From Phycisphaerae bacterium (GTDB taxonomy: Bacteria > Planctomycetota > Phycisphaerae > Phycisphaerales > UBA1924), in the NCBI GenBank assembly GCA_030432255.1, contig JAUIHS010000006.1, positions 62,001 through 126,000 of the forward strand: DNA of 64,000 nucleotides, written 5' to 3'. Made by a program: the position numbers and the translations under genes. Below the pieces are notes generated by a model. It made no database searches, was not told where the DNA came from, and saw only the letters and a program-made list of their open reading frames with translations. Positions 1 to 9,011 of this stretch are shown one piece after another; position 1 is the first letter of the stretch; each line of letters begins with the position of its first letter.

Positions 1-569
1 CAGGGCGCAAACGTCAGCAGCACCATGTACGGCAGCATGTCCTCGCTGTGGGCAGGTGAACGGTCTTTGTTGAAACGACGGATGACGTCCTGAAGATCTG
101 CGTTCAGTTGCCGACGTTCGTCGGGTGTCAGCCACATCATCTGTGTCATCCGGCCCGCGACGCGATCCGCACCGGATGCCTGCTGTGATGTGTCCAGCAC
201 GACGCGCCCGTAAGCGCGGTCCATCATGCGCAGATCGATCGATGCGAGTTCTGCCAGCGACCGCCGCTCCCCGAGCGTCAGGTCACGATCCGGTGGCGTG
301 AAGTAGCCCCGGGCCGCCGAGTAAAGCACTTCGCGATCGCGTCCATCGCCCCGGTGACCAGAGCGTTTCGCAAGCCCCGATGACTCGAGAATCGACATGT
401 GTCGGTAGAGCGCCTGCGGAGAACGCCCCACTGCCGCCGCGAGATCCTTGATCGAGGCCTCGCCCCTGACCATGAGGACAGCCAGCATGGCACGTCGGAC
501 GAGAGACCGCGTGGCGCGCAACTGCGCCCCCGTCAGGTCCAGTGTGCGTGGCTCCTGCGACTCACTCAT
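1..569 (-). CDS. Winged-helix/HTH transcriptional regulator (3' end outside the window)
   Basis: The gene reads from an ATG at 569 leftward and runs off the window edge, so only the first 189 codons are visible. Residues about 20-85 look like an ArsR/MarR-type winged helix: an Ala-rich helix, then a segment with SIKDLAAAVGRSPQALYRHM (recognition helix region), then a wing rich in Gly, Arg and Asp. The remaining visible part is helical and charged with no motif I recognise. The start overlaps the stop of the DHODH-like gene by 8 bases, so the two are probably translationally coupled. A regulatory role is inferred from the fold only; the ligand and target are unknown. Confidence 0.7.
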   Translation of the reverse strand, partial: MSESQEPRTLDLTGAQLRATRSLVRRAMLAVLMVRGEASIKDLAAAVGRSPQALYRHMSILESSGLAKRSGHRGDGRDREVLYSAARGYFTPPDRDLTLGERRSLAELASIDLRMMDRAYGRVVLDTSQQASGADRVAGRMTQMMWLTPDERRQLNADLQDVIRRFNKDRSPAHSEDMLPYMVLLTFAP

Positions 570-1347
570 CCGAGTCGTCCAGCCTCGCGGCCGCGTGTTG
601 TGCGAGCCGTCGGAGTGCAGCGTCAGAAACCAGGTACCACGGGTTGAACGCCTTGGTTCCGATCGCGACATGTCGCACTCCGAGGTGCGCGTAGTCGTCG
701 ATATCCGTGTTCGTCGTGATCCCCCCGCCGCCGATGACGGTGTACTGCGGCCATGCATCAGCGACATGTTCCCGGATTTCTCCGATGCACTGCATCGCGA
801 CGGGTTTCAAGGGCTTCCCGCTCACACCACCCGCAGGAACGGGGAGCGTGTTGCAGCAATGGAACCAGCGTATTCCTGCCGCTGACGCCTCCCTGAAAAT
901 CCTCATGAAGTTCACCGGGGGGAGTTTCACGATAACGCGCGTCTTTTGCCCGGCGGCCGATACGGCGTGATCAAAGAGGCCTGCCGGCCACGTCACGTGA
1001 CCGACATTCGGACAACTGATATTGAGTTCGATCGCCATGGGGTCCAGCGGTCCGAGACGTGCCAGCAGCATGTCCCAATCCTCATCCACGAAGCCGTGAA
1101 TGGAGACGATCTTGTCTGAGACCTCGGTCTTTCCGGACTCCACCCGCCCGACCAGCCAGTCGATCCCGGGATTCCGCAGCCCGATCCTGTTCACCCAGGC
1201 CCCGATGCGCGGGTACCACCGCACCGTCCGAATCACTCGGCGAACTCGACCGCCCCGGCGGGCCAACGTGAACGTCCCCAGCGTGGGCGTCGCGCCCTGC
1301 GGCTGGATGTAGTTCCCGAACGGCGCAGAGATGATCAAGGGCTTCAC
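562..1347 (-). CDS. Dihydroorotate dehydrogenase-like FMN TIM-barrel oxidoreductase
   Basis: 261 aa from a GTG start 4 bases after the stop of the upstream TSCPD gene; longer in-frame starts would overlap that gene by about 95 bases. Family motifs of class 1/2 DHODH are visible in order: NISCPN near residue 109, VIVKLPP near 138 with the substrate/FMN lysine, an N-T pair near 166, a GGGGI phosphate-binding loop near 206 and a GT near 230. It probably uses FMN. The N-terminal part is shorter than in classical PyrD, so the substrate could be something other than dihydroorotate. It sits between an NrdJb-like protein and an HTH regulator, not with pyr genes, so a nucleotide role is plausible but unproven. 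Confidence 0.7.
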   Translation of the reverse strand: MKPLIISAPFGNYIQPQGATPTLGTFTLARRGGRVRRVIRTVRWYPRIGAWVNRIGLRNPGIDWLVGRVESGKTEVSDKIVSIHGFVDEDWDMLLARLGPLDPMAIELNISCPNVGHVTWPAGLFDHAVSAAGQKTRVIVKLPPVNFMRIFREASAAGIRWFHCCNTLPVPAGGVSGKPLKPVAMQCIGEIREHVADAWPQYTVIGGGGITTNTDIDDYAHLGVRHVAIGTKAFNPWYLVSDAALRRLAQHAAARLDDSDE

Positions 1348-1351
1348 AGGG

Positions 1352-1714
1352 TCAGCAGAACTCCGATTCGAGGAAGCGGGCGACGTAATCGACGACGCTG
1401 GAGGCATGCGGAATCTGTGGATTGTTCGTCGGCCCCATGGGCTCAAATCGCATGCCCTTGAAGCGACTCACCGCATCCTCGACGGTCAGACCATACTGAA
1501 GGGCGATACTGAACGCCCGGCAGAACGCCTGGACCATGCCGCTGATCGTCGAACCCTCCTTGGCCATCTTGATGAAGATCTCACCCGGCGTCCCGTCCGG
1601 GTACAACCCGATCGTCAGGTACCCTTCGTGGTTCGAAACACAGAACTTGTGTGTCAGGGATTCGCGGGTGGGTTCGAGTGATTGGCGGATGCGTTCCTGC
1701 GTCATTGACCTCAT
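1352..1714 (-). CDS. TSCPD-domain protein, NrdJb-like (C-terminal part of class II ribonucleotide reductase)
   Basis: 120 aa protein that resembles the C-terminal domain of adenosylcobalamin-dependent ribonucleotide reductases, found as a separate polypeptide (NrdJb or TSCPD protein) in some bacteria. Visible family features are the strand run around EGYLTIGLYPDGTPGEIFI, the helix GSTISGMVQAFCRAFSIALQ and the segment DAVSRFKGMRFEPMG. The redox-active Cys pair of full-length NrdJ tails is not evident; the protein ends in a single Cys. Two starts are possible: ATG 1714 with GAGGAG 10 bases upstream, or ATG 1705, which has a TACGAT hexamer 7 bases upstream and would be leaderless. The catalytic NrdJa partner is not in this window. 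Confidence 0.7.
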   Translation of the reverse strand: MRSMTQERIRQSLEPTRESLTHKFCVSNHEGYLTIGLYPDGTPGEIFIKMAKEGSTISGMVQAFCRAFSIALQYGLTVEDAVSRFKGMRFEPMGPTNNPQIPHASSVVDYVARFLESEFC

Positions 1715-1836
1715 CGTATCGCGGCTCCTCGGCGACGAACTTCATCAGGCCTGAACATCCTTGCTCGGCCCGGATCAGTCATCTTATCGGTCCCCGAATC
1801 GCCTCGCATCGAGAAAAGAGTCGACCCCGGCCGGGA

Positions 1837-2844
1837 TCAGAACAACAGCCAGTATCGAACCCCCGCCCCAAATGCCATCAGTGCCAGAAACACCGCGAGC
1901 AGGCCGGAGACAACCCGCCCGAACCCGTCCCGGGGGCCGTTGCCCACCCAGGCAATTGCCGGAGCAAGAAGCCCGATCAGGATGGCCTCCGTCGCGGCAC
2001 CAAATCCTCCGACCTCCGGCGGTTCGAACGCAAGGAGGTATGCCACGGACATCAGACCCTCAAACCACGAGGCCTCCATGCTCGCGACCCCCCAGATGCG
2101 CGTCACCATACGGACCAGCACCGTCACGCCCAACCCGATGCCTACCGCGACCGGTGCGGCGAAGCCGATCACACGAAGGGCCCCGGGTACCGAGGCACTC
2201 CCCGGCACGAACGCCAGGCCAAGGAAGGCGACGAGTACAGCCGCGACCGCCAGAAGGAATGCCGCTTCCCCACCGCTCCCCGCTGCGACCCCGACATCGA
2301 CTCCGATGATGAACGCGAGTCCGTAGAGGGTCCCGACCCTGGAGCGCCCACGCCCAACTTCGGTTGCTTCGGCACGCCGCGTTCCTCGCGAACCACTCAT
2401 CAGCCAGAGCAGGCTGAGGCCGCTGAGGAGGAGCAGTTCCGCATCAAGAAAACCAAGTCTCTGAATCGGGATGAGCAGGAGTGCGACGAACCCGGCGAGC
2501 AACCATGAGACGGCTGGCAATGGACCCGGTCCCACCGGATCAGTTCGTCGGAATGTCACCCAGGCGCAGCCGATCGCCGCGCCCAGAAGCGGGGCCACGA
2601 CGCACAGACTCACGAGACGCCCCTGCATCCGTGCATCCGGAGTCACCAACGCGGCATCCAGCCGGTTGGCCGCTGTCGCGGCACCCACGATGATCGGCAG
2701 CGCCGCCAGGGCGGGAAGGTGAAATCCGATCCACCGATCGGGGGACTCATTCCGCGACGTCAGGTCACGCAGGCGGCGCGACGCCGCGGCGACAAGCACG
2801 ATCGCGGCGATCAGACCAACGAGTGATGCGACAACGGGGAGCAT
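1837..2844 (-). CDS. Polytopic membrane protein of unknown function
   Basis: 335 aa, almost entirely hydrophobic, with roughly nine to ten predicted membrane segments separated by short Arg-rich loops (for example after residues 21 and 151). I see no transporter signature, Walker motif or catalytic motif, and I do not recognise the family. The ATG start at 2844 has no clear Shine-Dalgarno site; a TACACT hexamer lies 9 bases upstream. It has the same orientation as the TSCPD/DHODH/HTH genes that follow, but a 122-base gap makes co-transcription uncertain. Confidence 0.55.
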   Translation of the reverse strand: MLPVVASLVGLIAAIVLVAAASRRLRDLTSRNESPDRWIGFHLPALAALPIIVGAATAANRLDAALVTPDARMQGRLVSLCVVAPLLGAAIGCAWVTFRRTDPVGPGPLPAVSWLLAGFVALLLIPIQRLGFLDAELLLLSGLSLLWLMSGSRGTRRAEATEVGRGRSRVGTLYGLAFIIGVDVGVAAGSGGEAAFLLAVAAVLVAFLGLAFVPGSASVPGALRVIGFAAPVAVGIGLGVTVLVRMVTRIWGVASMEASWFEGLMSVAYLLAFEPPEVGGFGAATEAILIGLLAPAIAWVGNGPRDGFGRVVSGLLAVFLALMAFGAGVRYWLLF

Positions 2845-2881
2845 GTCGGGCAGAGTGTACCTGCGTCAGGACCGATGAGTG

Positions 2882-4822
2882 TCACTGGCAGTCACTGCCC
2901 CACTCCGCGAGGACGAGGTTGAGATCAGCGAAGTTGACCACGCCGTCGCCTCCCGGATACGGCGCCACGTCACCGACGGGCCCCGCGGTATTCCAGTCGT
3001 TGAGCACGTTGTTCAGGTCTTCGAAGTTCACCGCGAGGTCGCCGTTGGTATCGCCCTCGCAGGGCAGGGGCACCGCGCTCGGACCAACGAAGAGGACCGC
3101 CTCATACGTCTCAGGCGTGCCGCCATTGTCGTAGGTGATCGTCGCATTCACGACGAGACCGCCGAACGCCCCGGGATCAGCAGCTTCACCCGCTTCCAGA
3201 CCCGGCTGCACCGGTTGCAGAACGGCACCGGCATGCAGCGACCCGGAAGCAACCGAGTCTGCGTCCGCGAGGGTGAGTTGGTCAACCATCCACGTGCGCC
3301 CGGAGTTCGCCCCGTCAATCATGTCACCCGTCGCGAGGATGCGCTCGAGTTCGTAGCCGGCCGTACCACGGACGGCCTTGATCAGCGCCGTGCCTGCGGA
3401 ACCGCCCGTCGGCTCGTAAGCCGCGACGAAGTAGACATTGCCCCAGGTGTCGACGGCAGGCGACGACAGCGCCGCCACCGGATCGGATACCAGAGTGCCG
3501 ACCATCGACCCGCCCGGGCCGTCGAGGACAGGCTTGCCCATGAACGCCGCGACACTCCAGACCGGGCCACCGGTCTCGAGCGTTGCCACCGGGATGAACT
3601 CGCCATCGGCAGGATCGATTGCAGTCGCGGCGACAACGGGATCGTCATCAGCGGCACCGAGTCCGACCGGTCCACTCGGGCCGCGGAAGCAGAGTTGACT
3701 GAGGTAATGATTGAAGACAGCCTCGCCCGCGGCATTGGTCGTGAAGGCGCCGTCGGTCAGGGGACTGGGCAGCCCGATGGCATCCTCCGCGGTGGGTGTG
3801 CCGGTTGTGCTGACCGAGAAGAGACCGATGATGCTGGTGTCGCTCGCAAGCGGGTCGGTGACCATCAGCGCGGCACCGGTCCCTGCGGTCACACCGGGGC
3901 CGAAGGCGACCTCGCCCGAGAATGATGGGTTGCCGCGGGTGCCGGTGATGGTCGCAGGAAGGTGAGAGGTCTGTGGTGCAGCTGCACCGGGCCGGTACTG
4001 ACCTGAGAAATCGAGGGTCAGCGCGGTGGGCGCACCCACCGAGCCAGCCAGCGCGATGGGCGTATTGAGCGTGACGGCGTCGTTCGTCAGCACGAATGTC
4101 GTGGCACCGGAATCCGCAGGACCGCCACTGGTCAGGATATTCACGCTGCTGTTTCTCGCGGCGGCATCAACGGTCACGATATTCTCACCGGCGACGGCAA
4201 GGGCATCCGTGGCATTGAACGCATCCGCGCGAAGATGGGTCTTACCGTCTGCGTCGATGGCTCCGAGGGAGAGCGTCGCGGTATCAGAAGCCGCGGGTCC
4301 CGGGCGGCTTGAGACTGCCATGGTTCGCGCCACATACAGGCGAAGCGGATCGGCGCTGTTCTGCCCGATCACGGCACTGATGACGTTGGTGGCCTCAGCA
4401 TTGAAGTCATTGACCGCCACGGCGAACTGGCGATCAAAGGCGCTGATGCTGATGTTCGAAGCAGCACTGTTCTCTGTCGGATTGACGCCCTCGCCGGGCG
4501 TGCTCCAGTTCGCGAAATCCGTCGGCGCGAACGTCAGCGAAAGGCGCTGGTCAGGACTGACGGCAGTCGCACCCAGAATCTGCGTAGGAAAGAGCGGATC
4601 CGAGTCCGCACTGGCCTTGAGAATCGGCGCTACCGCAAACGTATTGCCCCAGGAACTGCTGATCTCAACGAGATCCACGACGTACCGGACAGTCTGCGGC
4701 CCGTCGGCGGCGAGTGCATCGGACTCACCCGGCGTCAGCGCGACGCTGTCCTGGGCAACGGCTGCGCCTGTCACCAGCAACGGCATCAGCCATTCAATCC
4801 GGGGGCGAACTGGCTTCATCAT
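2882..4822 (-). CDS. Secreted protein with C-terminal dockerin-like repeats
   Basis: 646 aa. The start is the first of two adjacent ATGs preceded by an excellent GGAGGAGAG site 5 bases upstream. A signal peptide with a short hydrophobic core ends near an Ala-x-Ala motif at about residue 25 (AAVAQD). The body is Thr/Ser/Ala-rich and beta-type with no catalytic motif that I recognise. The last about 58 residues hold two Asp-rich EF-like repeats (D-T-N-G-D and the later G-G-D-G pattern, each followed by N-F-x-D-L-N-x-V-L and a Trp). This is the form common on secreted proteins of Phycisphaerae, where it probably serves in attachment or calcium-dependent stability. It lies downstream of the GAF-HlyD gene on the same strand. 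Confidence 0.75.
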   Translation of the reverse strand: MMKPVRPRIEWLMPLLVTGAAVAQDSVALTPGESDALAADGPQTVRYVVDLVEISSSWGNTFAVAPILKASADSDPLFPTQILGATAVSPDQRLSLTFAPTDFANWSTPGEGVNPTENSAASNISISAFDRQFAVAVNDFNAEATNVISAVIGQNSADPLRLYVARTMAVSSRPGPAASDTATLSLGAIDADGKTHLRADAFNATDALAVAGENIVTVDAAARNSSVNILTSGGPADSGATTFVLTNDAVTLNTPIALAGSVGAPTALTLDFSGQYRPGAAAPQTSHLPATITGTRGNPSFSGEVAFGPGVTAGTGAALMVTDPLASDTSIIGLFSVSTTGTPTAEDAIGLPSPLTDGAFTTNAAGEAVFNHYLSQLCFRGPSGPVGLGAADDDPVVAATAIDPADGEFIPVATLETGGPVWSVAAFMGKPVLDGPGGSMVGTLVSDPVAALSSPAVDTWGNVYFVAAYEPTGGSAGTALIKAVRGTAGYELERILATGDMIDGANSGRTWMVDQLTLADADSVASGSLHAGAVLQPVQPGLEAGEAADPGAFGGLVVNATITYDNGGTPETYEAVLFVGPSAVPLPCEGDTNGDLAVNFEDLNNVLNDWNTAGPVGDVAPYPGGDGVVNFADLNLVLAEWGSDCQ

Positions 4823-4944
4823 GAACTCTCTCCTCCGAGTGATCCTCATGGTCCACAATATCGTCGAAGTGACGCCATGTCGCCAGTTCAGCGCAAAAAG
4901 GAACGCCCTCCGGACTGCGAAGGATTGCACCCCGGGCCACGGGC

Positions 4945-6747
4945 TCAGAAAAGCCGGAACATCCACTCGCGAATCGGAGTCGCGACGAAGCCCGCGCCAG
5001 TTTCAAACCACGTCCGCGAGCCCACCGTGACTTCTGCCCGAGAGCGAAGCCCGGGCCGCAACCATTCCGGCAGTTCATCGAACGCAACGTCCAGGGTGAA
5101 TCCGTTGACCGCCCCCTGCACCTTCGCCTCCGGAGCGATCCACACGACTGTACCGTCGATGTATCTGAACCCATCGGTCAGGAACGTGCATCGGACAGGC
5201 TGACCTGTTGCAACGTCATGAATGTGTGCCTCCGGAAGGTGCAGTCGAAGTCGCCACGAATCCTCCGTGCCCACAGTGAAGAGAAGCGTACCACGCGCCA
5301 CGGACTGGCCAACGTGCTCTTCCCATTCACCAGTCAGAACAAGACCACTGCACGGCGCGCGCAACTCCGCACGAGAAGCAAGATCGACCAGATGATCGAG
5401 TTGCAGTTTCGCCTCCCCGGCGCGAAGGTCTCCGATGTGCGCCGCTGTGCCCTCGCCCTGCGCCCGGGCCGTCGCTGCGCGGCGTTCGAGCGCACGCACC
5501 TCGGCTCTCTGCGCCTCGATCTCCGATGTGAGACCATCAATGCCAACCAGAGCCATGACATCCCCCGCCTGAACACGACCGCCTCGCTCCGTGCGCACTT
5601 CGATGAGCGGACCATCGAACGGAGCTGCGACCGCGCGCTGGTCCACGAGCGTGACCGTCCCCGCGGCACGCACGACATGAGGCGTCTCCACGAACATCGA
5701 CAGGATCAGCAGGGCCGCGAGCACAACACCGGCCAGCCGGATCCACGGGTGTGAACCGCCCGGGCCCAGCCGCATGACTTGAGCAGTGCGATCGAGCGTG
5801 CGCATGAACGGATTGCGCTGATCTTCCCGTATGCAGTCGAGCGCAGGCCCGAGCAGAGATGCGACCTCCATAAGGGCGAGCGCCTCGGCCGGCTCCCACA
5901 CCCGCGGCTCCCGACGCACGATGACGATCGCCGCAAACACGCTCTCGTCCCGGCCGGAGAGCGGAATCGCTGCGGCACAGGATGCATGTGACTCGACACG
6001 CAACTGATCAAGCGCACGGGACACGGGAGCAACAGTGATGCCGGCCGCCGCCGGGAGGAACACGGGTTCCTGCTGGTCGGCAGTCTCATTGGCCGCGGCC
6101 TCGATGCGCTGCACGAGCGTGGTGTGTCGAACGATACGTTCGGCGTCGCTGACTGCAACCACGCGCGCTGTCCAACCATCGATTCGGGCGAGAGCCACCC
6201 GATCCGCACGGTTTCGAGCGGCAACGGTGTTGCATAGCGCCATCACCGCCGCCACGAACTGCCTGTGACGCTGAACCTGCGCAAGCGCCTCGAGTGCGTG
6301 CCGATGCGCCTGTGCCTGCGCTTGTGAGTCAAGAGCATGGGCCTGTGCGCGCAGGCACTCGATGACCGGAGCAGCGTGCACCAGTCTCGCTGCTGTTGCG
6401 GCGACTCCGGATGCATCCAGTGACTTGAGTTGGAGAACAAGCAGCCAGTCAGGATCCTCGGAGAAGAGCGGAACGACGAGGAGTCGCACCCGCCCGTCCG
6501 CCAGTTCGACAACTTCAGAGCGTGCTTCACCGGTGCTGTGAACAAGTCGGATGAGTCCGGCGGCCTGTTTTGAGGAGGACAAACCGACGTGCCCCGCAAC
6601 CGGAAGGCGGCTATCGCCGCGAACAACCGCAGTCCGCTGGAGTTCGAGGAGCCGCTCAAGGTCGGCGAGTGCGCGGAGCCACGCTTCCTCGGGCAGGAGG
6701 TGAAAGGGCGTTCCGTCAACGGTGTCCCGCGAAGACATGCTTCCCAT
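4945..6747 (-). CDS. GAF domain fused to an HlyD-type membrane fusion protein
   Basis: About 600 aa. Residues 1-150 are helical and charged, about 165-305 read as a GAF-type sensor domain, about 336-354 form one membrane span, and from about 360 to the end comes an HlyD/RND-adaptor architecture: a beta-barrel entry, a short coiled coil rich in Ala, Glu and Arg (about 408-445), a lipoyl-like half (SGLVLTGEW) and a final beta domain. Such adaptors couple inner-membrane exporters to the outer envelope; a cytoplasmic GAF domain would make export responsive to a small ligand. No exporter or M50 peptidase partner is adjacent. The start is uncertain: ATG 6747, ATG 6738 (with GGGAAG just upstream) and TTG 6774 are all in frame. 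Confidence 0.72.
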   Translation of the reverse strand: MGSMSSRDTVDGTPFHLLPEEAWLRALADLERLLELQRTAVVRGDSRLPVAGHVGLSSSKQAAGLIRLVHSTGEARSEVVELADGRVRLLVVPLFSEDPDWLLVLQLKSLDASGVAATAARLVHAAPVIECLRAQAHALDSQAQAQAHRHALEALAQVQRHRQFVAAVMALCNTVAARNRADRVALARIDGWTARVVAVSDAERIVRHTTLVQRIEAAANETADQQEPVFLPAAAGITVAPVSRALDQLRVESHASCAAAIPLSGRDESVFAAIVIVRREPRVWEPAEALALMEVASLLGPALDCIREDQRNPFMRTLDRTAQVMRLGPGGSHPWIRLAGVVLAALLILSMFVETPHVVRAAGTVTLVDQRAVAAPFDGPLIEVRTERGGRVQAGDVMALVGIDGLTSEIEAQRAEVRALERRAATARAQGEGTAAHIGDLRAGEAKLQLDHLVDLASRAELRAPCSGLVLTGEWEEHVGQSVARGTLLFTVGTEDSWRLRLHLPEAHIHDVATGQPVRCTFLTDGFRYIDGTVVWIAPEAKVQGAVNGFTLDVAFDELPEWLRPGLRSRAEVTVGSRTWFETGAGFVATPIREWMFRLF

Positions 6748-6788
6748 CACACCGCCGAACGGGCTGTGGAGCAAGTCGGTGCGCGACT

Positions 6789-7085
6789 TCAGGCCGCCGC
6801 CGGCTCACGCAACTGGGCAATGGCGTGATCGTGAATGATCCTGATCCGCGCGGCGGTCGATCCGAGGACCTCGGCGATCTCCTCGGGCTCCATGCGCTCG
6901 GCATACCACAGGATCAGCAGAAGCTGCTCTTCCTGCGTGAGCCGTCGGGTCATGGTTGACCTGATCTGTTCTCGTGTCAGTGAGGGTTCTACGATCCGCT
7001 CAGCCGCTCCGGGTTCGGAGTCGGTATCCTGCCACGTGGTGGCGGAACGGTCGCGCTGCTCGATCGAATGCGATATTCTCGACAT
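6789..7085 (-). CDS. Sigma-70 region 4-like HTH protein
   Basis: 98 aa from an ATG at 7085 with GGAG 8 bases upstream. The C-terminal half (about residues 45-95) matches a sigma region 4 helix-turn-helix: LTQEEQLLLILWYAERM, then EEIAEVLGSTAARIRIIHDHA. There is no region 2, so it cannot act as an ordinary sigma factor. It could be a sigma-like DNA-binding protein or a cofactor that binds a sigma factor or core polymerase. It ends 41 bases before the GAF-HlyD start and probably shares its promoter. Confidence 0.65.
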   Translation of the reverse strand: MSRISHSIEQRDRSATTWQDTDSEPGAAERIVEPSLTREQIRSTMTRRLTQEEQLLLILWYAERMEPEEIAEVLGSTAARIRIIHDHAIAQLREPAAA

Positions 7086-7152
7086 CGGTCCTACTCCGTG
7101 ACCTGGTCGCATGGACGCCGCGGCGAGATCCTTTCGCCACGAATCGCTTCTC

Positions 7153-7180
7153 AAGATAACAGAAACGGACGCAGTACCAA
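7153..7180 (-). promoter_or_regulatory. Candidate sigma-70 promoter for the region-4/GAF-HlyD unit
   Basis: On the minus strand TTGGTA at 7180-7175 and TATCTT at 7158-7153 are separated by 16 bases, about 65 bases upstream of the 7085 start. The match to consensus is good for a GC-rich genome, but it is seen by eye only. Confidence 0.45.
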
Positions 7181-7264
7181 GTCCGGAGATGTGAAGAGTC
7201 ACGAAATGAGGCATTGACACTGCAATGTCCTCACCGAAACCAAACAAAGAAGGAGGCGTGACAG

Positions 7265-7843
7265 ATGGCGCGCACACCCTCGACCATGCTGATGCAACCG
7301 GGCGACCCCGCGCCGGGGTTTGCCCTGCCGGATACACAATCGAACAGTGAAGTCACGCTCGAATCACTGCGTGGAGCGGAGGGACTGGTCGTGATGTTTC
7401 TGTGCAACCACTGTCCCTTCGTCAAACATCTGCGCGATGCACTCGCCGGGTTCGGTCGTGATGTCCGTGCCAAGGGCGTCGCGGTCGTCGCAATCAGTTC
7501 GAACGATGTCGAGAACTATCCGGATGATCGCCCGGAACTGATGGCGAAGGAAGCAGAGGAAGCCGGGTACACCTTCCCGTACCTGTACGACGAGTCACAG
7601 GAGGTCGCGAAAGCCTACCGCGCAGCCTGTACGCCGGACTTCTTTGTCTTCGACCGGCAGTTCAACCTGGCCTACCGCGGACAGTTCGATGACAGTCGAC
7701 CCGGCAACGATACCCCCGTGACCGGTGCCGACCTGCGCGCGGCGGTGGATGCCATGCTTCGCGGCGAACCGGCACCGGAAGCTGCGCCGAGCATCGGATG
7801 CAACATCAAGTGGAAGCCGGGACAGGAACCGGATTACCTGTGA
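7265..7843 (+). CDS. Thioredoxin-fold protein (TlpA/peroxiredoxin-like) with CxxC motif
   Basis: 192 aa with an AAGGAGG ribosome binding site about 8 bases upstream of the ATG. The fold is AhpC/TSA-thioredoxin: PGDPAPGFALPD near residue 12, then VVMFLCNHCPFV with the redox pair Cys47-Cys50 in an N-H-C-P context, then the strand and cis-Pro region ACTPDFFVFD. This subgroup, common next to cytochrome or oxidoreductase genes, is usually annotated simply as thioredoxin family protein. There is no signal peptide, so it is probably cytoplasmic. The Rieske oxygenase follows 15 bases later and is likely co-transcribed. Confidence 0.82.
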   Translation: MARTPSTMLMQPGDPAPGFALPDTQSNSEVTLESLRGAEGLVVMFLCNHCPFVKHLRDALAGFGRDVRAKGVAVVAISSNDVENYPDDRPELMAKEAEEAGYTFPYLYDESQEVAKAYRAACTPDFFVFDRQFNLAYRGQFDDSRPGNDTPVTGADLRAAVDAMLRGEPAPEAAPSIGCNIKWKPGQEPDYL

Positions 7844-7858
7844 CTGGAGCGTCCTGGA

Positions 7859-8956
7859 ATGACTGACCGCACTTTCACGATCGACCGGGATATCAGAAGG
7901 GCGGAAACGCCCCCGGGATGGTTCTATACGGATCCAGGGGCGTTTGATGCCTGCTGCCGGCGAGTTCTGGAACGCACCTGGCACTTTGTTGCGGATGCCG
8001 AAGTGGTCTCCGTGCCGCGAATGGTCGCGCCACTGACACTGCTCCCCGGCTGCCTGGATGAACCGATCATTCTGACGCGGGACGACGACGATGCCGTGCA
8101 CTGCCTCTCCAACGTCTGCACGCACCGCGGCAACCTGGTCGCGGAACATGGTGGCAAGTCCTCATGCCTGACGTGTCGCTACCACGGCCGGCGCTTCCAC
8201 CTCGACGGGCGATTCCGCTCGATGCCCGAGTTCGATGACGTTGCATGCTTCCCGACGGAGCGCGATCACCTTGCTGCGATCCCAATGGCGAAATGGCACC
8301 AGTTCATCTTCGCGGGTGTGAATCCCTCGATGGACTTCGAGGCCGTGACTGCGGAGATGGACGCCCGCGTCGGCTGGCTTCCCATTGAGAGGGCCCGCCT
8401 GGATCCAACGCGCAGCAGAGACTATCTCGTCAAAGCCAACTGGGCGCTCTACTGCGACAACTACCTCGAGGGCTTCCACATCCCCTTTGTTCATGAGAGC
8501 CTCGACGCTGTCCTGGACTACGGCGCCTACGAGACCGAGTCGCTGGAGTGGGGTGTCCTGCAACTCGGCGTATCGAAGGGTGGCGAGTCCGTCTTCGACC
8601 TGCCTCGCTCCTCACCGGACTACGGCCGCGCCATCGGGGCGTACTACTACTGGCTCTATCCCGGGGTGATGTTCAACTTCTACCCGTGGGGTATCTCATT
8701 GAACGTCGTACATCCGCTGGGACCGGCGCTGACCCGTGTGCTCTTTCGATCCTATGTGTGGGATGCATCGCTCCTCGAGCAGGGTGCCGGCGCCGGACTG
8801 GATCGCGTGGAGCGCGAGGATGAGGCGGTGGTCGAGGCGGCACATCGCGGCCTGCGCTCGCGCTTCTATGATCGTGGCCGATACTCACCGACGCGCGAGC
8901 AGGGTGTTCATCGCTTCCACCTCCTCCTCTCTCGGCAATGGGCGGAGAGTGCCTGA
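7859..8956 (+). CDS. Rieske [2Fe-2S] aromatic-ring-hydroxylating oxygenase, alpha-subunit type
   Basis: 365 aa. The N-terminal Rieske domain has Cys87-x-His89 and Cys106-x2-His109, the expected cluster ligands. The C-terminal catalytic domain has DNYLEGFHIPFVH at 200-212, giving the mononuclear iron histidines 207 and 212; the third ligand is expected to be an acidic residue in the final third. The length fits choline- or carnitine-type single-component oxygenases as well as ring hydroxylases, so the substrate is open. No reductase or ferredoxin gene is adjacent. GGAG lies about 9 bases before the ATG, and the gene sits 15 bases after the thioredoxin-like gene. Confidence 0.82.
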   Translation: MTDRTFTIDRDIRRAETPPGWFYTDPGAFDACCRRVLERTWHFVADAEVVSVPRMVAPLTLLPGCLDEPIILTRDDDDAVHCLSNVCTHRGNLVAEHGGKSSCLTCRYHGRRFHLDGRFRSMPEFDDVACFPTERDHLAAIPMAKWHQFIFAGVNPSMDFEAVTAEMDARVGWLPIERARLDPTRSRDYLVKANWALYCDNYLEGFHIPFVHESLDAVLDYGAYETESLEWGVLQLGVSKGGESVFDLPRSSPDYGRAIGAYYYWLYPGVMFNFYPWGISLNVVHPLGPALTRVLFRSYVWDASLLEQGAGAGLDRVEREDEAVVEAAHRGLRSRFYDRGRYSPTREQGVHRFHLLLSRQWAESA

Positions 8957-9011
8957 AATCTGGCATAATGAAGTCTTGAATCGGTGTCTCTGAGGTCTGG
9001 GAGAGTTCGAC

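Noticed and set aside
7214-7242. TTGACA upstream of the thioredoxin-like gene as a promoter
   Set aside because: The -35 box is perfect but the -10 position at 17 bases (AAACCA) does not resemble TATAAT.
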